From positions 17,170,291 through 17,234,290 of the forward strand of contig OV277868.1 in assembly GCA_922989275.2 (NCBI GenBank): a stretch of 64,000 bases of DNA, read 5' to 3'. This document shows positions 1 to 10,987 of this stretch, in pieces. A program made the translations under genes and the position numbers. Each line of letters opens with the position of its first letter. Position 1 is the stretch's first letter. Under the pieces are notes generated by a model. It had not been told where the DNA came from and did no database searches. It worked only from the letters and a program-made list of their open reading frames with translations. The stretch is from Gari tellinella. Its lineage: Eukaryota; Mollusca; Bivalvia; Cardiida; Psammobiidae.

Positions 1-40
1 ACTACTCATTCAACATGATGCACAAATACTTCAATTTATT

Positions 41-313
41 TACGCTTGTTCAGGCGGTAATATCGAGCATGACAGTCATACAGTTCCATAGATATCCATT
101 TTTGACACCGATCAAAGCTGATCTATACTTACATCATTGCAATACCAAAAACAAATTCGCATGTTTTCATCGGCAGTAAAGCTATTCTTGTACATGTAAG
201 CTTTTTAGGTACGGCAATGATTTGAGAGGAATTCAGCTTTGATCGGTGTCAAAAAAGTATATCAATGGAACTGTATGACTGTCATGCTCGATATTACCGC
301 CTAAACAAGCGTA
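41..313. repeat. fold-back repeat with 80-bp inverted arms
   Basis: Bases 41-120 and 234-313 are inverted copies with a few mismatches, separated by about 113 bp. It resembles a fold-back or MITE-type element. No coding content and no clear target duplication seen. Confidence 0.8.
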
Positions 314-319
314 CAGTAG

Positions 320-2140
320 TGGTCAATGCTGTGTCAGCTGTAAACGAACTCCTGTCCCATTTTCCAAAAGTCGTTGATTTCTGTGGGTAAATGTAATTAC
401 TATTGAAAGTGCATGCTTACAGTTGGTTTTGTGTTATGTTTTTATGGAAGGGTATTATATTAGCTAGATAGAAATGCAAAAAGGGTGTCGCTTCATCAAT
501 TATTATTCATATAATGCCCGGTTTTTTCGAGATAGGGTGAGAATATACTTACAATCAGTTGTACCCCTTGTCTCTATATATACCTTCTGACGATTTTTCT
601 CTCAAAAAGCAATCGTGTCGGGGCCCTGTGGTCATGTGTTCAGCGATCAAATGAACGAAGATAATCCTGGACGCTTGTGATCTTTACATACTCGTATGTT
701 GTCATCTCTGTAATAGAAACCGCAAATACATTTACAGACAGATATTAGCAATGTGGTTAGGGTCTGTGTTATTTGGTTTACTAATATCCATGTACAATGG
801 GTTTTCTTAAATTCAACTATTAAAGCAATTTTAACTGCGGTTTCACAGCTGATGTTCACACTATAGAACATTTCCCCTATGAAAAATATATTTAATTTCA
901 AGCGTTTACATTTGAATACGGTACCGTAATATAATACGACTATGTATCAATTTCCAAATCATCTTTGACATTTGACTATAAATGTTCCTTTTATTTTACT
1001 TATGAAAGAAGAACACTCTAATATTAATTGTATCGTAAATATAAATTTACCAAGTCTGCGCCAACTACTATTAATGTGGTAAATGCTTACAGAGTAATAA
1101 GTTGCGGTCTAAAATGGGAATATGTTTGTTTTGACAGGCTGGCATATAATTTTTACCAAAAGAGCATAGTTATACAATATTAAGTCTTCACTTATTCTAC
1201 AGTACAACGCAGCTGTTAAAGGCAAAAAGTATTTTTCTCTGCAGGTACACAAATGTTTATTATACTTTTTATATACTGTGTTGCAGTCCTTAATGAGTTA
1301 ATCGTGCCATCTTATGCATTAGTTTGAAATGTAGTTGAACATCGCTTTAACTATAAGTCTCATTCAGATGAAGGTTATCTGATATTCGTGTGTAGGCCAT
1401 TGCCGCCAATACAATTGACTTTAATGAAATGCATTGAGTCCTATGGGTACAAGTACATTCTACGTCAAATCCATACTAAGTGTTAAAATGGAGAAACACT
1501 ATAACGTTAACAAATCTTTAGGATATCTATATATCTATATGTTAACGTCATCACGTTGTAACCATGATCATATTGTATTTATTCCCCTGATGAGTATTAA
1601 AGGAAACGCGTTGGGAAATAAAAGTTTAAAAAATCCAGTGAATGTCTTCAACCTTTTTTACTTAATTTACTCGTTCTGAGTTTCTTTCTTTTAAATATAT
1701 ATATATCTATATATATACTGCTTTCGGATATTACGAGCAGGGGCACTTTTTAGGTGCACCAATGGGACTGGATTACATCTATATTTTATCGTCTAAGAGA
1801 ATGTGTTGAATAAATTAAAATCATTTACAGGGACCTTTTACATCGACAACCTACAAAAAGCTGTTGTTAAATTCATTCCGAGTTTTAGTATAGTAATTGT
1901 CTTGACCTTTTGGATCTTCTCCAGTGGTCAATGCTGCCTGAAACTGATCAATATATAGATTGAGTTTATATAAGATGAACGGCATTGAAATTTGAAATTG
2001 TTTGCATAACAACAGGTTTAAACAACTAATAATTACGCAGGTTGAAAGTTATAATTTTCTGTATTGCACGATACTATTAATACTATGCTGAAGGTCGAGG
2101 AGCGACAATGTCTTTTTTCATTTTTTTTTTATTTCACCGC
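320..2140. other. A+T-rich stretch without recognised gene
   Basis: No domain-bearing frame and no TIR element recognised. There is a short TA-type microsatellite near 1697-1720 and a T-run near 2118-2131. Two small frames (about 647-901 minus, 1434-1679 plus) have no recognisable motif and are probably chance. Confidence 0.5.
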
Positions 2141-2856
2141 TTTTCTCCATTAAAGCCGCATTGTGCTTTTGGGAAACCTGCATAAAACGGTTGCTTGGGA
2201 TCCCATTAGAACTATATGGGACGTGATTCTTTCACAAAAAGCGGCTTTACCTAAGAAATCACTTTTTATTTATGTTTTTAATTTATGGGTGTTAACACCC
2301 ATTAATTTGACCTTTTGAACGGAAAGAAGGACAACTCTGTAAATACAGGGCTCCAGATAAGGGGAGCATTTCGAAAACTAAAACCTTTATTTCTGCTTTA
2401 AAACCAATGGTGTCACTACTCATTAGAATCGTCTCCAAGAGACAATTCTAATGAGTAGTAACACCATATCATTCGGTGCTGAAATGAGTGATAAACTGTT
2501 GGATTTGGTCAGTTTACTTCGGATTAGCTGGAGCACAGGAATGAAGTGGTTAACCCTTATTCTGCTGCACAGACGTCTGCTTTGAAATTGTCATGTGCAA
2601 AATTTGTTTAGTTTAGATTTATTCATAGTTTTAATTAAAAGAACCTTAAGACGATTGTCAAACAGTTTGGATCCAGATAAGACGCAGAGTTACGCGGCGT
2701 CTGTTCGAGATTTAAACAGTCAAACAACTAGGTCTGACGTGTCAAAGGTCAGCCGAGTCCATTTTTTAGGTAATACAGCATTCCGCATGTTCTCGGACCA
2801 TATTATAACAGCCGAGTTTCGTATATGAGGTGAAATAATGAAGGCGGAATTATTGT

Positions 2857-2946
2857 GAGCAGTTTAGCGCAGTAGGCAAAGGTTAGGTATGCAAAGGCAA
2901 ATAGCAGTATTTTTAGTAAGCGTGGGTTCGAATCCCACGTCGACCT
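2857..2946 (+). other. tRNA-like sequence inside the 1.9-kb element
   Basis: An A-box match (TAGCGCAGTAGG, near 2869) and a perfect B-box (GGTTCGAATCC, 2926-2936) with a T-arm stem (GTGGG/CCCAC) are present. The acceptor strands do not pair well, so this is a tRNA-derived Pol III-type sequence rather than a working tRNA. It recurs on the minus strand at about 57822-57912 in the second copy. Confidence 0.65.
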
Positions 2947-3689
2947 TACACTTTTGTTTATATAAATCTTGCATGAATATTAAAGCATTATATTCTATTC
3001 CATACTGTATAATATAAGCCGACCATTTATGAACACGTTCGCCAGTGTTGGAGAAGGGTTGCTTTGTTTCAGTTCGAGTCCGATATTAGTCATATTTTAA
3101 ACAATTAATCGATGATAAAATACATACATGTACATGTATATACATATAGGCTTCTATAATATTGAAATGTAATGAGTTACAAGCATGATCTGTTTACTGG
3201 GCTCCAGATAAGGGGGAATAGACACAAGTTTTCCAACATTTTCCTCATGTCTGCACTAAACCTTATGGTTTGATTGCATGTACTAATTAGAATGGTCTCT
3301 TCGAGAAGCTTTTGATTAGTAGTCACACTATGGGGTTTGAAGGAGACATGCAGATTTTACTTTTTGAAATACTCTCCTTGTCTGGAGCCTTAATTACGGT
3401 GAAACACATAGGAATCGACCACTCATTAAGGACTATTAAAGTGGTCTTTTTAGACAGGCTGCTGCTGAATGTAGAACAAAAGTAATGGAGACTGCCTTAC
3501 GCATTATTCCCCCATTATGCTGTCACCTGCCTTAAAGGCCAACAATGACTTATGTATAGAGATGTTTCACCGTATAATCATCTACATACGCGTAGATCTA
3601 CATAACAATGAAAGTATATGATGGTTGAAATGAAATTGGAAATAAAGTAATTATAGAATCCTTAATATATTTTAGCAAAAAAAAAAGGT

Positions 3690-3785
3690 TGATGCGAGTT
3701 TCGAACCCACGCCAAATAAAATTTCCCCGATCATATACTCGATTATGGGCCTACGACCTATCCATTACGCTATGTTTCTGATAAC
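3690..3785 (-). other. second tRNA-like sequence inside the 1.9-kb element
   Basis: On the minus strand an A-box-like TAGCGTAATGGATA and a B-box-like GGTTCGAAACTC flank a plausible anticodon region. It resembles a degenerate arginine-type tRNA body. In the copy near 57.05 kb the A-box half is missing through a deletion of about 75 bp while the B-box half is kept. Confidence 0.55.
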
Positions 3786-4349
3786 TAATCCGCTCATTGT
3801 TTATACCTAGAACTCAACCTTGTTTTTTAAAAGAATGAGACGAGGATATCCGAAATGCTGATCTCCCTTAAAAATGGACTCGGCGACCCCGTGACACGTC
3901 AGACCTAGTTGTTTGACTATACTTTCGGTTTGTTATGGTTTTAAACTGCCACTTTTGATGAATTAGGTCTGTCTTTAACATTTCATAGATCAGTTTGGCC
4001 CATAAGAAGGTTGAAACATTATTATTAACCGTTATTGTATTTCGGACATTAAAAAAGGTCTGAAAACACAATGGGACTTTAATTTCTCTGTCGTGATAAT
4101 ATAGCCCAGAAATGCAATTTGACATTTCACTGAGTCTCTTGCAAAGTGATAAAAATAGGTGTCTTGAAATATATTGCAAGTAGTATGGTCAACATCATAC
4201 ATTCCAAAAACAGTTTGGATTCTGATCAGTTGGCACTTTATGCATTATAGAAAATGTTTGACACTCGTATTGGTATGCCGTTTCTTGAAATGCATGATCT
4301 TTAACATTGGAGAAGGTTGGAAATGTGTAATTAACTAGAATCTACAAAT

Positions 4350-4540
4350 GTGTCCGTGATGTTTTAACTCGTCACCGTTTCATTGTCGTCTGCTTCCATT
4401 TCGTAATTTGCAAGATCTTTTCAAAACTAAATCAATGTAGTATGACTTAAAATATATCGAAACGAGTGTCAAACGCGGCGTCTGATCAAGATCCATATTG
4501 TTTGCAAATGCGATTTCAAGCGTCAATGAGAGTGAAAGGG
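4350..4540 (+). mobile_element. family D TTAA MITE, degenerate copy
   Basis: The right end reads GAGAGTGAAAGGG then TTAA (4541-4544). The left part keeps the TCACCGTTTCATTGTCGTCTG segment typical of family D. The central palindrome is partly lost. Confidence 0.55.
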
Positions 4541-4780
4541 TTAACAACAGTGTCAATGTTAGTGATATAATGTTGGCGATATTGTATTAACGGAACTGGA
4601 ATTTAGCGGTGAAAATTTGATGTTACAACTTAATCTCTAGGAACATATCTGTTTCAATATTGCTGCCTTCAAATGATTTTAAATCGTCAAAACAAATATG
4701 TTCGATTTATTTCATTTTTTTATTTTTAGTCTAAACTTTTCAATTTCACACACATATTGTAGAAAGCATTACCTGGTAGC

Positions 4781-4809
4781 TTTCGTCCGAGTACTTCGGA
4801 CTTCGTCAG
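4781..4809 (-). ncRNA. hammerhead ribozyme core, Penelope left arm
   Basis: On the minus strand: CTGACGA (4803-4809), a 6-bp stem II (4796-4801 pairing with 4785-4790, loop of five), then GAAA (4781-4784). This is the catalytic core of a type I hammerhead. It sits about 20 bases past the endonuclease stop codon. Stem I and the cleavage triplet are weak by eye, so activity is uncertain. Confidence 0.6.
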
Positions 4810-4826
4810 CCAACTGAATTGACTTC

Positions 4827-5148
4827 TCATTGGGGATTAACACCGCTCGAGGCCTTCGTGAGCGATGTTAATGTCGAGTCCCAGATGTGCGGGAGGTTGT
4901 ATCGGCCCCCATCCCTGTTGAGTGCCGGTTTGTGTGCCCTGATGTATACTGCTTCCTTTACCCCCCGTTCAAACCATGAGGGTTCGCGGTCTAGGATTGT
5001 CACTGATTCGAGAGACACACCGTGTCCTGGGCAGTCTTTATGTAAATGGCGTGATACCTCACTTGTACTTGAGCTGGGCCGTCTATGCTCCATGAATCTC
5101 GCTTTCAAATTCCTTTCTGTCTCACCGATGTAGTCTTGTTCGCACTGG
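4827..5148 (-). pseudogene. Penelope-type GIY-YIG endonuclease fragment, left arm
   Basis: The minus-strand frame encodes the C-terminal endonuclease of a Penelope-like retroelement, which nicks target DNA for reverse transcription. Visible motifs: DYIGETERN at the start (the YIG half of GIY-YIG), KARFMEHRR with the conserved arginine, and FERGVKEAVYIR with the catalytic glutamate, followed by LNRDGGRY and IWD. It starts abruptly at the arm junction, so the first GIY half, linker and the whole reverse transcriptase are missing. The mirror copy begins at 5150 and differs by a few residues. Recognised from family motifs; the clade (Neptune/Poseidon type or other) is not resolved. Confidence 0.8.
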
Positions 5149-5149
5149 C

Positions 5150-5509
5150 CCTATATACCATATTAAATGCGAAGGACATGAGGAAGACCAGTGCGAACAA
5201 GACTACATCGGTGAGACAGAAAGGAATTTGAAAGCGAGATTCATGGAGCATAGACGGCCCAGCTCCAGTACAAGTGAGGTATCACGCCATTTACATAAAG
5301 ACTGCCTAGGACACGGTGTGTCTCTCGAATCAGTGACAATCCTAGACCGCGAACCCTCATGGTTTGAACGGGGGGTAAAGGAAGCAGTATACATCAGGGC
5401 ACACAAACCGGCACTCAACAGGGATAGGGGCCGATACAACCTCCCGCACATCTGGGACTCGACATTAACATCGCTCACGAAGGCCTCGAGCGGTGTTAAT
5501 CCCCAATGA
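5150..5509 (+). pseudogene. Penelope-type GIY-YIG endonuclease fragment, right arm
   Basis: The open frame runs from PIYHIKCEGH (the GIY-side strand plus a CCHH-type cysteine) through DYIGETERN, LKARFMEHRR, a short linker, LDREPSWFERGVKEAVYIR and LNRDRGRY to a stop at 5507-5509. It is about 45 bases longer at its 5' side than the left arm and has RDRG where the left has RDGG. About 120 residues remain of a protein normally several hundred residues long, so only the endonuclease is left. A hammerhead core follows 17 bases after the stop, as in Penelope elements that carry ribozymes. Non-functional as an autonomous element. Confidence 0.82.
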
Positions 5510-5526
5510 GAAGTCAATTCAGTTGG

Positions 5527-5571
5527 CTGACGAAGTCCGAAGTACTCGGACGAAAGCTACCAGGTAATGCT
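5527..5571 (+). ncRNA. hammerhead ribozyme core, Penelope right arm
   Basis: CTGACGA (5527-5533), stem II GTCCGA/TCGGAC (5535-5540 with 5546-5551), GAAA (5552-5555), and a short stem III AGC/GCT (5555-5557 with 5569-5571). Stem I pairs poorly by eye and the residue after the stem III uridine is U, not the favoured C. Core present, activity unproven. Confidence 0.6.
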
Positions 5572-5741
5572 TTCTACAATATGTGTGTGAAATTGAAAAG
5601 TTTAGACTAAAAATGAAATGAATAACACCACACAGTTAAACCTTCATCAAAATGTTCGATTTATGTCCTTATCTAACGACAAATCTTGACATTAACAGTT
5701 CCCTACTGCGAGTGTTGTCACGTATAGTGATGGTTGGGTTA

Positions 5742-5981
5742 TCCCTTTCACTGCCACATGTTTCGTGAGATTTTACCCCTTCACCGTTTCATTGTCGTCT
5801 GCTTCAATTTTGTTGGTTTCAATGGCGTTTCAATTTTAAAAATAAGGAAATATGACTGGAGATATTTCACAACGGTTGTCGAACTGTTAGGATCATAATC
5901 AGACGCCGCTTTACGCGGTGTCTGATAAAGATCCAAACTGTTTGCAAACGCGCTTTTAAGCATCATTGAGAGCGAAAAGGT
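5742..5981 (+). mobile_element. family D MITE copy
   Basis: Starts near CCCTTTCACTGCC, has TTTTACCCCTTCACCG and GTCGTCTGC segments, a GACGCC palindrome core (about 5905-5925), and ends GAGCGAAAAGG before TTAA. Internal short frames are repeat translation. Confidence 0.6.
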
Positions 5982-6149
5982 TAAGCATGTATTCTCATCA
6001 TGCTAGCAGCAGCTCGCGTTATTCTTATTCACCCAATTTGGCAGCGTATCAATTTCCTCCACTACATTTATTCTCCAGCCTTGAACAAAACACATCAAGA
6101 ACAAAGTTCAAAGTCGAGTTTGTGCCATTCTCTCATTTATCATTCTGCT

Positions 6150-7825
6150 TGAGATAAGCCTGGACGCCTCTGCCTCGTTTGTAATACATTTTTATGATAT
6201 TTGTCCTGACATTTCCCCCTAAAGTTTTAAACGATAAATGAATAAAATTCCAAATGTAACATTGTGCAACTATCTATGACTGTGTTTGAAAGTTACCGTC
6301 ACATATTTGATGTTTCAGTGATATTGGTAATTAAGCCACGCATTGCTTTGTTTTAAGGAATTATTCCAATATTGGTTATTGTATTTTCCAAATCATTTAT
6401 TTCTCTGACTTTTACCTCGTTATTCATCGAAATTTTACCAAATATCTCAAAGCACAAGCTTGACGTTTAAGCCTTTACCCAATAGCCTGTTGCTAGTTTT
6501 GAAGAGGAGTAACCAATTCAAGCAGGTTGAAAGTAAAGCAGAATGTGCTTTAACTGCTCTATTACTGTCCGGATGCTTAACGCTACCATTTGCTACAATA
6601 TAAAGATTATTCCCTGGCTACATTTTCATGGCTGTGAAGTTTTGAACTATTTTCTTCAGTGGGATAATGAGTTAAAGACTTATAAAGGCGCGTTTATTAG
6701 TAATTGGTTCAAATATATATACATAAAAGCTAATAGACATTAGTTCCACCTTCTATGAGGGCAGAACTATTAGTCCCAAACAAATCTCGATCTATTTTGT
6801 AGGCCCATTCAATGCTAGGTGTGTCGATACTTCCCTGATATTTGAAAACAGTTCGGATCCTGATCTTATTCCATAATCCCTGTATTGAATTATTTCTACC
6901 AACTGTATTAATGATACAGTACACCTACACTAAATTATCTTAATTATTTGGTATAAATGAATTATCTTAATTATTTGGTATAAATGAAGATGGTTACTTA
7001 ATAATGATTGAAACTGCAACCTGTCTTTGATTCCCTCAATAAGACTTGTTTCTGTTGTCGTTGCAAATGAGATTTACTGTCAAAACTTCATCAGAATGTT
7101 GAGGATTTATGATACAAAAAACACTGGACGACAAATAACAAATGAACCTGTTTTGCGCTTACAATCTAAAAGAAACGTAGCGGCACCATTTAGTGTCGAA
7201 CACTGCAACTTTGATTCAAACATGGAGCCGTAAGATAGAAGCAGCGAATGCACTTGTACACATCAAGATTAATATGTCACTTTAGATGTTGTTGTTGATT
7301 AAATGTATTGTCGGAAGGTCAAAGCGTATCTGATAAAATCAATAGATTGGCCCCGATTCGGACAGACTATTACTGTCCCAATCTTATACAATACGTTTGT
7401 CAAAAATATTGCATTGGGATCTGAATACGCATTCTGAACACATTGACAATCTATATTACCCACTGGATTATTCCTATGCTGGAAGCCAGATCATACAGAG
7501 GATGTATTGTACTGGTATTATTAGCGCATACGAAAATACTCACATAATTGTGTATGTCATGTCGTTGGTTGCTAACCTTTCCAGACAACTATGTTAACAT
7601 ATAGCTTTTATTGCGATGCACAGCGTGAAATTCTCATTCTTGTTCTAGATTCTCGTTAGTCGTGACGTAATATATTTCTTGAAAATTATTTTGAACATTA
7701 GTTTATCCTTATAAGCAGAATAAAAGCATCACGCATGCATGCATTTTAAGTGATTCTAAATAAAACAACATGCCTCTGTCAATTACATACAGTGATTCCT
7801 CTCGATTTCGACAACTAAAGTTTTG
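6150..7825. other. A+T-rich stretch without recognised gene
   Basis: Contains a family E fragment near 6470-6560 (GGTTGAAAGTAAAGCAGAATGTGC), a 22-bp direct duplication at 6938-6985, and nothing else I can name. Small frames here carry no recognised domain. Confidence 0.5.
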
Positions 7826-8204
7826 ATGATGACACCAACAACAACAAACAAATATAACTTAAAGTTGGTTTAAACATATTTTATTTCAGATATTGTACAT
7901 GAACATAATACATGGATATAATGAAAAAGGATTGGATCGAAAGCTATGCTTATAGAGATCCTTTCCTTTGCAGTATTTGAAATACACTATAGACAGTAGA
8001 TGTTCACAATTGCATGTTTATCATAATTGACATGTGACTTGACATTTAGAAAAATATACAAGTTATACAAAAAAGAAAAAAAGTAGAACAAAATTTAAAC
8101 AAATATAAGCGTTTGGTCATCCAAAGGCTGGCGCCCCGGCCAGCGACATGCCCGAGTTCGAGAAGAAACCAGCAGTCCAGTTCAGAGAAATGTACACAAA
8201 GTTC

Positions 8205-8780
8205 TCAGTTGAAACGATTGGACTTTACTATATATGTCTGCACTGCTTCAAAAATCTGCTTATTAGTATCATTATCAAGTGTTGGATCGCCATAGAGGAA
8301 TAACTTCACTGAAACGCGACGAATTGGGTTTACTACATTTAGAAGATTAGTACGAAGGTTTTGATATGTTTGACAGTGAAAGAAGAAGTGTTGCGCGCTT
8401 TCGATTTCACCGCAGTGACAGGCTGGCGACTCGACTATACCTTTTTGAAAAAGGCTTAAATTTAAAGAGCTACAATTGGTCCTGAGCCTCGTATGGAGAA
8501 TTTGCGCTTTCCTATTTCCAATAAAATGATAGGAAGGTATACTGGTAATCGGGCCATATATTGCCTTTTTAAAAGATTCTACAGAGCTCGAGTTTCTTAT
8601 TTCTAACGCAAGAGAATTCCACTCACGAACAACAGATGGTAAAAATGACTCAGAATATAGTTTTGTTCTTGCGTGTAACAATTGCACGTCTTCAGTATTT
8701 CTTAAGCTGTACCTTGACTCATCACCTACAAGGGCTGGGACTAATGAAGATAAATATTCTGGTGTTTGTTTATTAACCAT
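8205..8780 (-). pseudogene. LINE C-terminal segment with zinc-finger-like motif
   Basis: This is the last part of the retrotransposon polyprotein. It contains RLRTNCSSLN, then ACHCGEIESAQHFFFHC, a C-x-C-x8-H-x4-C pattern seen at the C-terminus of many LINE reverse transcriptases and likely involved in nucleic acid binding. It ends at the natural stop near 8205 and overlaps the previous frame by a few bases, showing a frameshift at an A-run (8781-8790, read as T on the coding strand). It is not an independent gene. Confidence 0.75.
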
Positions 8781-9045
8781 TTAAAAAAAAAACAAGCTTA
8801 TGTTTCTGTCTTCTAGATTCTAAAGTTTCCCAACCAGTTTCATTTTCAAGTTGTTTTACAGAGACAAGCTTTGTAGTGCCAGTTACAATCCTAGCAGCCT
8901 CATTTTGAATCTTGTCTAATTCATATTTTTGTGTGCTAGTACAGTTGTTCCAAACTACATCTGAAAATTCTAAGATTGGTCTTATAAAACTGAAGTAGAT
9001 AATTTCGAGAGATTTTCTGTCAAGAGTATATTTTAGTTTGCGCAT
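8773..9045 (-). pseudogene. LINE segment downstream of the RT core (thumb region)
   Basis: The segment MRKLKYTLDRKSLEIIYFSFIRPILEFSDVVW is the typical 'Y-x-x-x-I-R-P-x-x-E-Y' region following the reverse transcriptase active site in CR1/Jockey LINEs. The frame joins an upstream one after a shift near 9130, where SHKHLGIYFSSD continues in a different frame from the upstream ORF. Confidence 0.75.
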
Positions 9046-9133
9046 AATATTAATTCTTCCCCATGCCTTGTTTTTGATATATTCAATATGTTTATTCCAA
9101 TGTCAATCACTTGAAAAATAGATACCAAGATGT

Positions 9134-9775
9134 TTATGCGATTCCACTAATTTCTTCAGATAACATTTCTAGTTGAGGGTGAATGGGTTTATTTATTTTA
9201 CGCGAGATTAAAAGAGATTCAGTTTTAGAAGGATTAAAAGTGACAAGCCATGTCTTTGCCCAGATAGTTATTTTGGTGATATCTGTAGATAGAATTTCTG
9301 CTGTTATGTCTGCATGATCAACAACTAAATAGAGACTTGTGTCATCTGCAAATAAACGTATGTTTGATTGTATATCAGAAACTATATCATTAATATATAA
9401 AATAAATAAAAGTGGACCTAAAATATATCCCTGTGGGACCCCTGCCCTAATCATTGCCCATTCAGATTTTGCTCCAGGCATAACCACTCTCTGACGTCTA
9501 TTGTAAAGATAACTGTTAAACCATTTAAGAAGGTTCCCCGAGACACCAACAGCTTGAAGTTTCAATAATAGACCAGCATGCCATACTCGGTCAAAAGCTT
9601 TGCTTATGTCAAAGAAGACAACCCTGACTTCTTTTCCTTCATCCAAAGCTTTACAAAACGCGTTATACAAGAAAGTTAATTGGTTTACAGTTGAGTCACC
9701 AGGAGTAAATCCAGATTGAAAAGGGGAAATATAGTTAATATCACGAAGGTGATTATAAATATGTTTGAAAACCAA
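9134..9775 (-). pseudogene. LINE reverse transcriptase core
   Basis: Palm-domain motifs are clear: SGFTPGDSTVNQL, FFDISKAFDRVWH (catalytic aspartate), AGVPQGYILGPLLFILYINDI, and LFADDTSLY with the paired catalytic aspartates. This enzyme copies element RNA at a nicked target. The N-terminal fingers lie in the adjacent frame (9802-10971) ending NNYRPISL; a frameshift near 9780-9800 separates them. The frame ends at EISGIA through another shift. Residues of the active site are intact, so the decay is by indels rather than loss of catalysis. Confidence 0.88.
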
Positions 9776-9801
9776 ACGTTCAAGGACTTTATCTAAGTTA
9801 C

Positions 9802-10971
9802 TTAAAGAGATATTGGTCGATAATTATTTACTAAGGATGGGTCGCCTTTCTTTAATACTGCAGTCACATGTGCTTCCTTCCAGCTAGACGGTATGGAACC
9901 ACAGTGTAATGACATATTCAAAAGTTCACAAAGAGGATGGCAGATCTCATTTGAGATTTCATGCAAAATTCGGTTATTAATTTCATCTGGGCCGGCAGCT
10001 TTTCCCACAGGGAGTACATTTAGGACAGAAAGCACTTCTTCTGGTGTAAGTATAATAGTGGGCATACTAAATTTACTAGGCAAGATATTTGGCAACACTG
10101 ATTCGTCGTCATTGAGTAAAGTCTGTCCTGCAAAGTAATCATTTAGTAAGTTTGCCTTGTCAAAAAATTCCGTGGCATGAACATCATTATTAGAAAGAGT
10201 CGGTACAGATTTCGTCTCGTTATTTGAAATAAACATTTTCAACGTTTTCCACCAATCTCGTGAAGTCAAAGATTTAGATTTAAGATCATGAGCTAATTTA
10301 TCGTAGTAACTATTTTTGGAATCACGAATAAATGTTACTACTTCATTACGTAGTTTTCTAAAAGAATCCCAGTGATGGACATTATTTGTAGATTTTGCTT
10401 TTCTATATGCCCTTTTTCTAATTCTAATTTTCTTTTTAATCTGTGAATTTATCCAAGGAGGTTCTAAAGGTCTGATACGTATCGTCTTGTTTGGTACACA
10501 TTGGTCGGTCAGTTCTTGTAATTTGTGTGTGATATTATTAGTGTAAGTGTTTATGTCATCGTCTTTTAGGTCTGTCCAGTTCGTTTCGTTTGCTTTCAGT
10601 CTCAAGAGATCATAGTCGCCTTGATCGTATTTCCATATTGTTCTTGTATAAGATATAACTTTTGGTTTGCGATAATGAAAAATCCCGTATATTGGGCAGT
10701 GATATCGATGCTCATTTAATAAAAAAGGGTCACCTACACCGGAAATGGTAAGGTTATCTTTCCGTTTTACGAGTAAAATATCAATAAGAGACGAAGAGTG
10801 CTCAGTGAAATGTGTACTTTCCTGAATTACTTGAGTTAGACCAAATTGTTGACACAAGCTATTAATCTTACGTGAAGTGAGTGGGTTTGACATATTCATG
10901 TTAAAATCCCCTGTAATAATAATGTCTTCTATACCCGTATCTATGGCGAGGCTAAAGGAGTCTTCGATCAT
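9802..10971 (-). pseudogene. LINE endonuclease C-terminus, linker and RT fingers
   Basis: The N-terminal part (ITGDFNMNM) is the conserved GDFN motif of AP-type endonucleases, and SSLIDILLV is the following SxIDxxLV block. A basic linker rich in K and R follows, then VLNVLPVGKAAGPDEINNRIL and WKEAHVTAVLKKGDPSLVNNYRPISL, the fingers of reverse transcriptase. Upstream, the endonuclease continues in another frame: GVFYRPPNSNADYY can be read across 10980-11025 out of frame with the ORF at 10988-11611, showing a one-base shift near 11030. Confidence 0.87.
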
Positions 10972-10987
10972 TTTATAATAGTCAGCA

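Larger units (their letters stand above)
2149..4083 (+). mobile_element. 1.9-kb TTAA-flanked non-autonomous element, copy 1
   Basis: Both ends read TTAA followed by an imperfect inverted repeat, AGCCGCATTGTG at the left and AGTCCCATTGTG (reverse complement) at the right. A second copy in opposite orientation lies at about 56758-58617. The interior holds a hairpin around 2410-2466 (ACTCATTAGAAT inverted), a diverged copy of the GACGCC palindrome core (about 2665-2722), and two tRNA-like sequences. No transposase frame is visible; the short frames here are shadows. TTAA duplication is known for piggyBac and Sola3 superfamilies, but the terminal bases do not decide the family. Confidence 0.75.
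4698..5664. mobile_element. Penelope-like element fragment as an inverted dimer with 13-bp flanking repeat
   Basis: A left arm (about 4711-5149) and a right arm (about 5188-5625) are near-identical inverted copies separated by a 38-bp spacer that continues the right copy's reading frame. Each arm contains the end of a GIY-YIG endonuclease frame followed by a hammerhead-type core. The 13-bp sequence ATGTTCGATTTAT occurs directly repeated just outside both arms (4698-4710 and 5652-5664), as expected for a target-site duplication. Partial, inverted and tail-joined copies are known for Penelope-like elements. Reverse transcriptase is absent, so this is a dead, truncated insertion. Confidence 0.8.

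Noticed and set aside
1580..1610. CTGATGAG near 1588 as another hammerhead
   Set aside because: No stem II pairing between it and the GAAA downstream.
2857..2946. A functional nuclear tRNA gene
   Set aside because: A and B boxes are good, but acceptor strands do not pair and the body is too long; it lies inside a repeated element.
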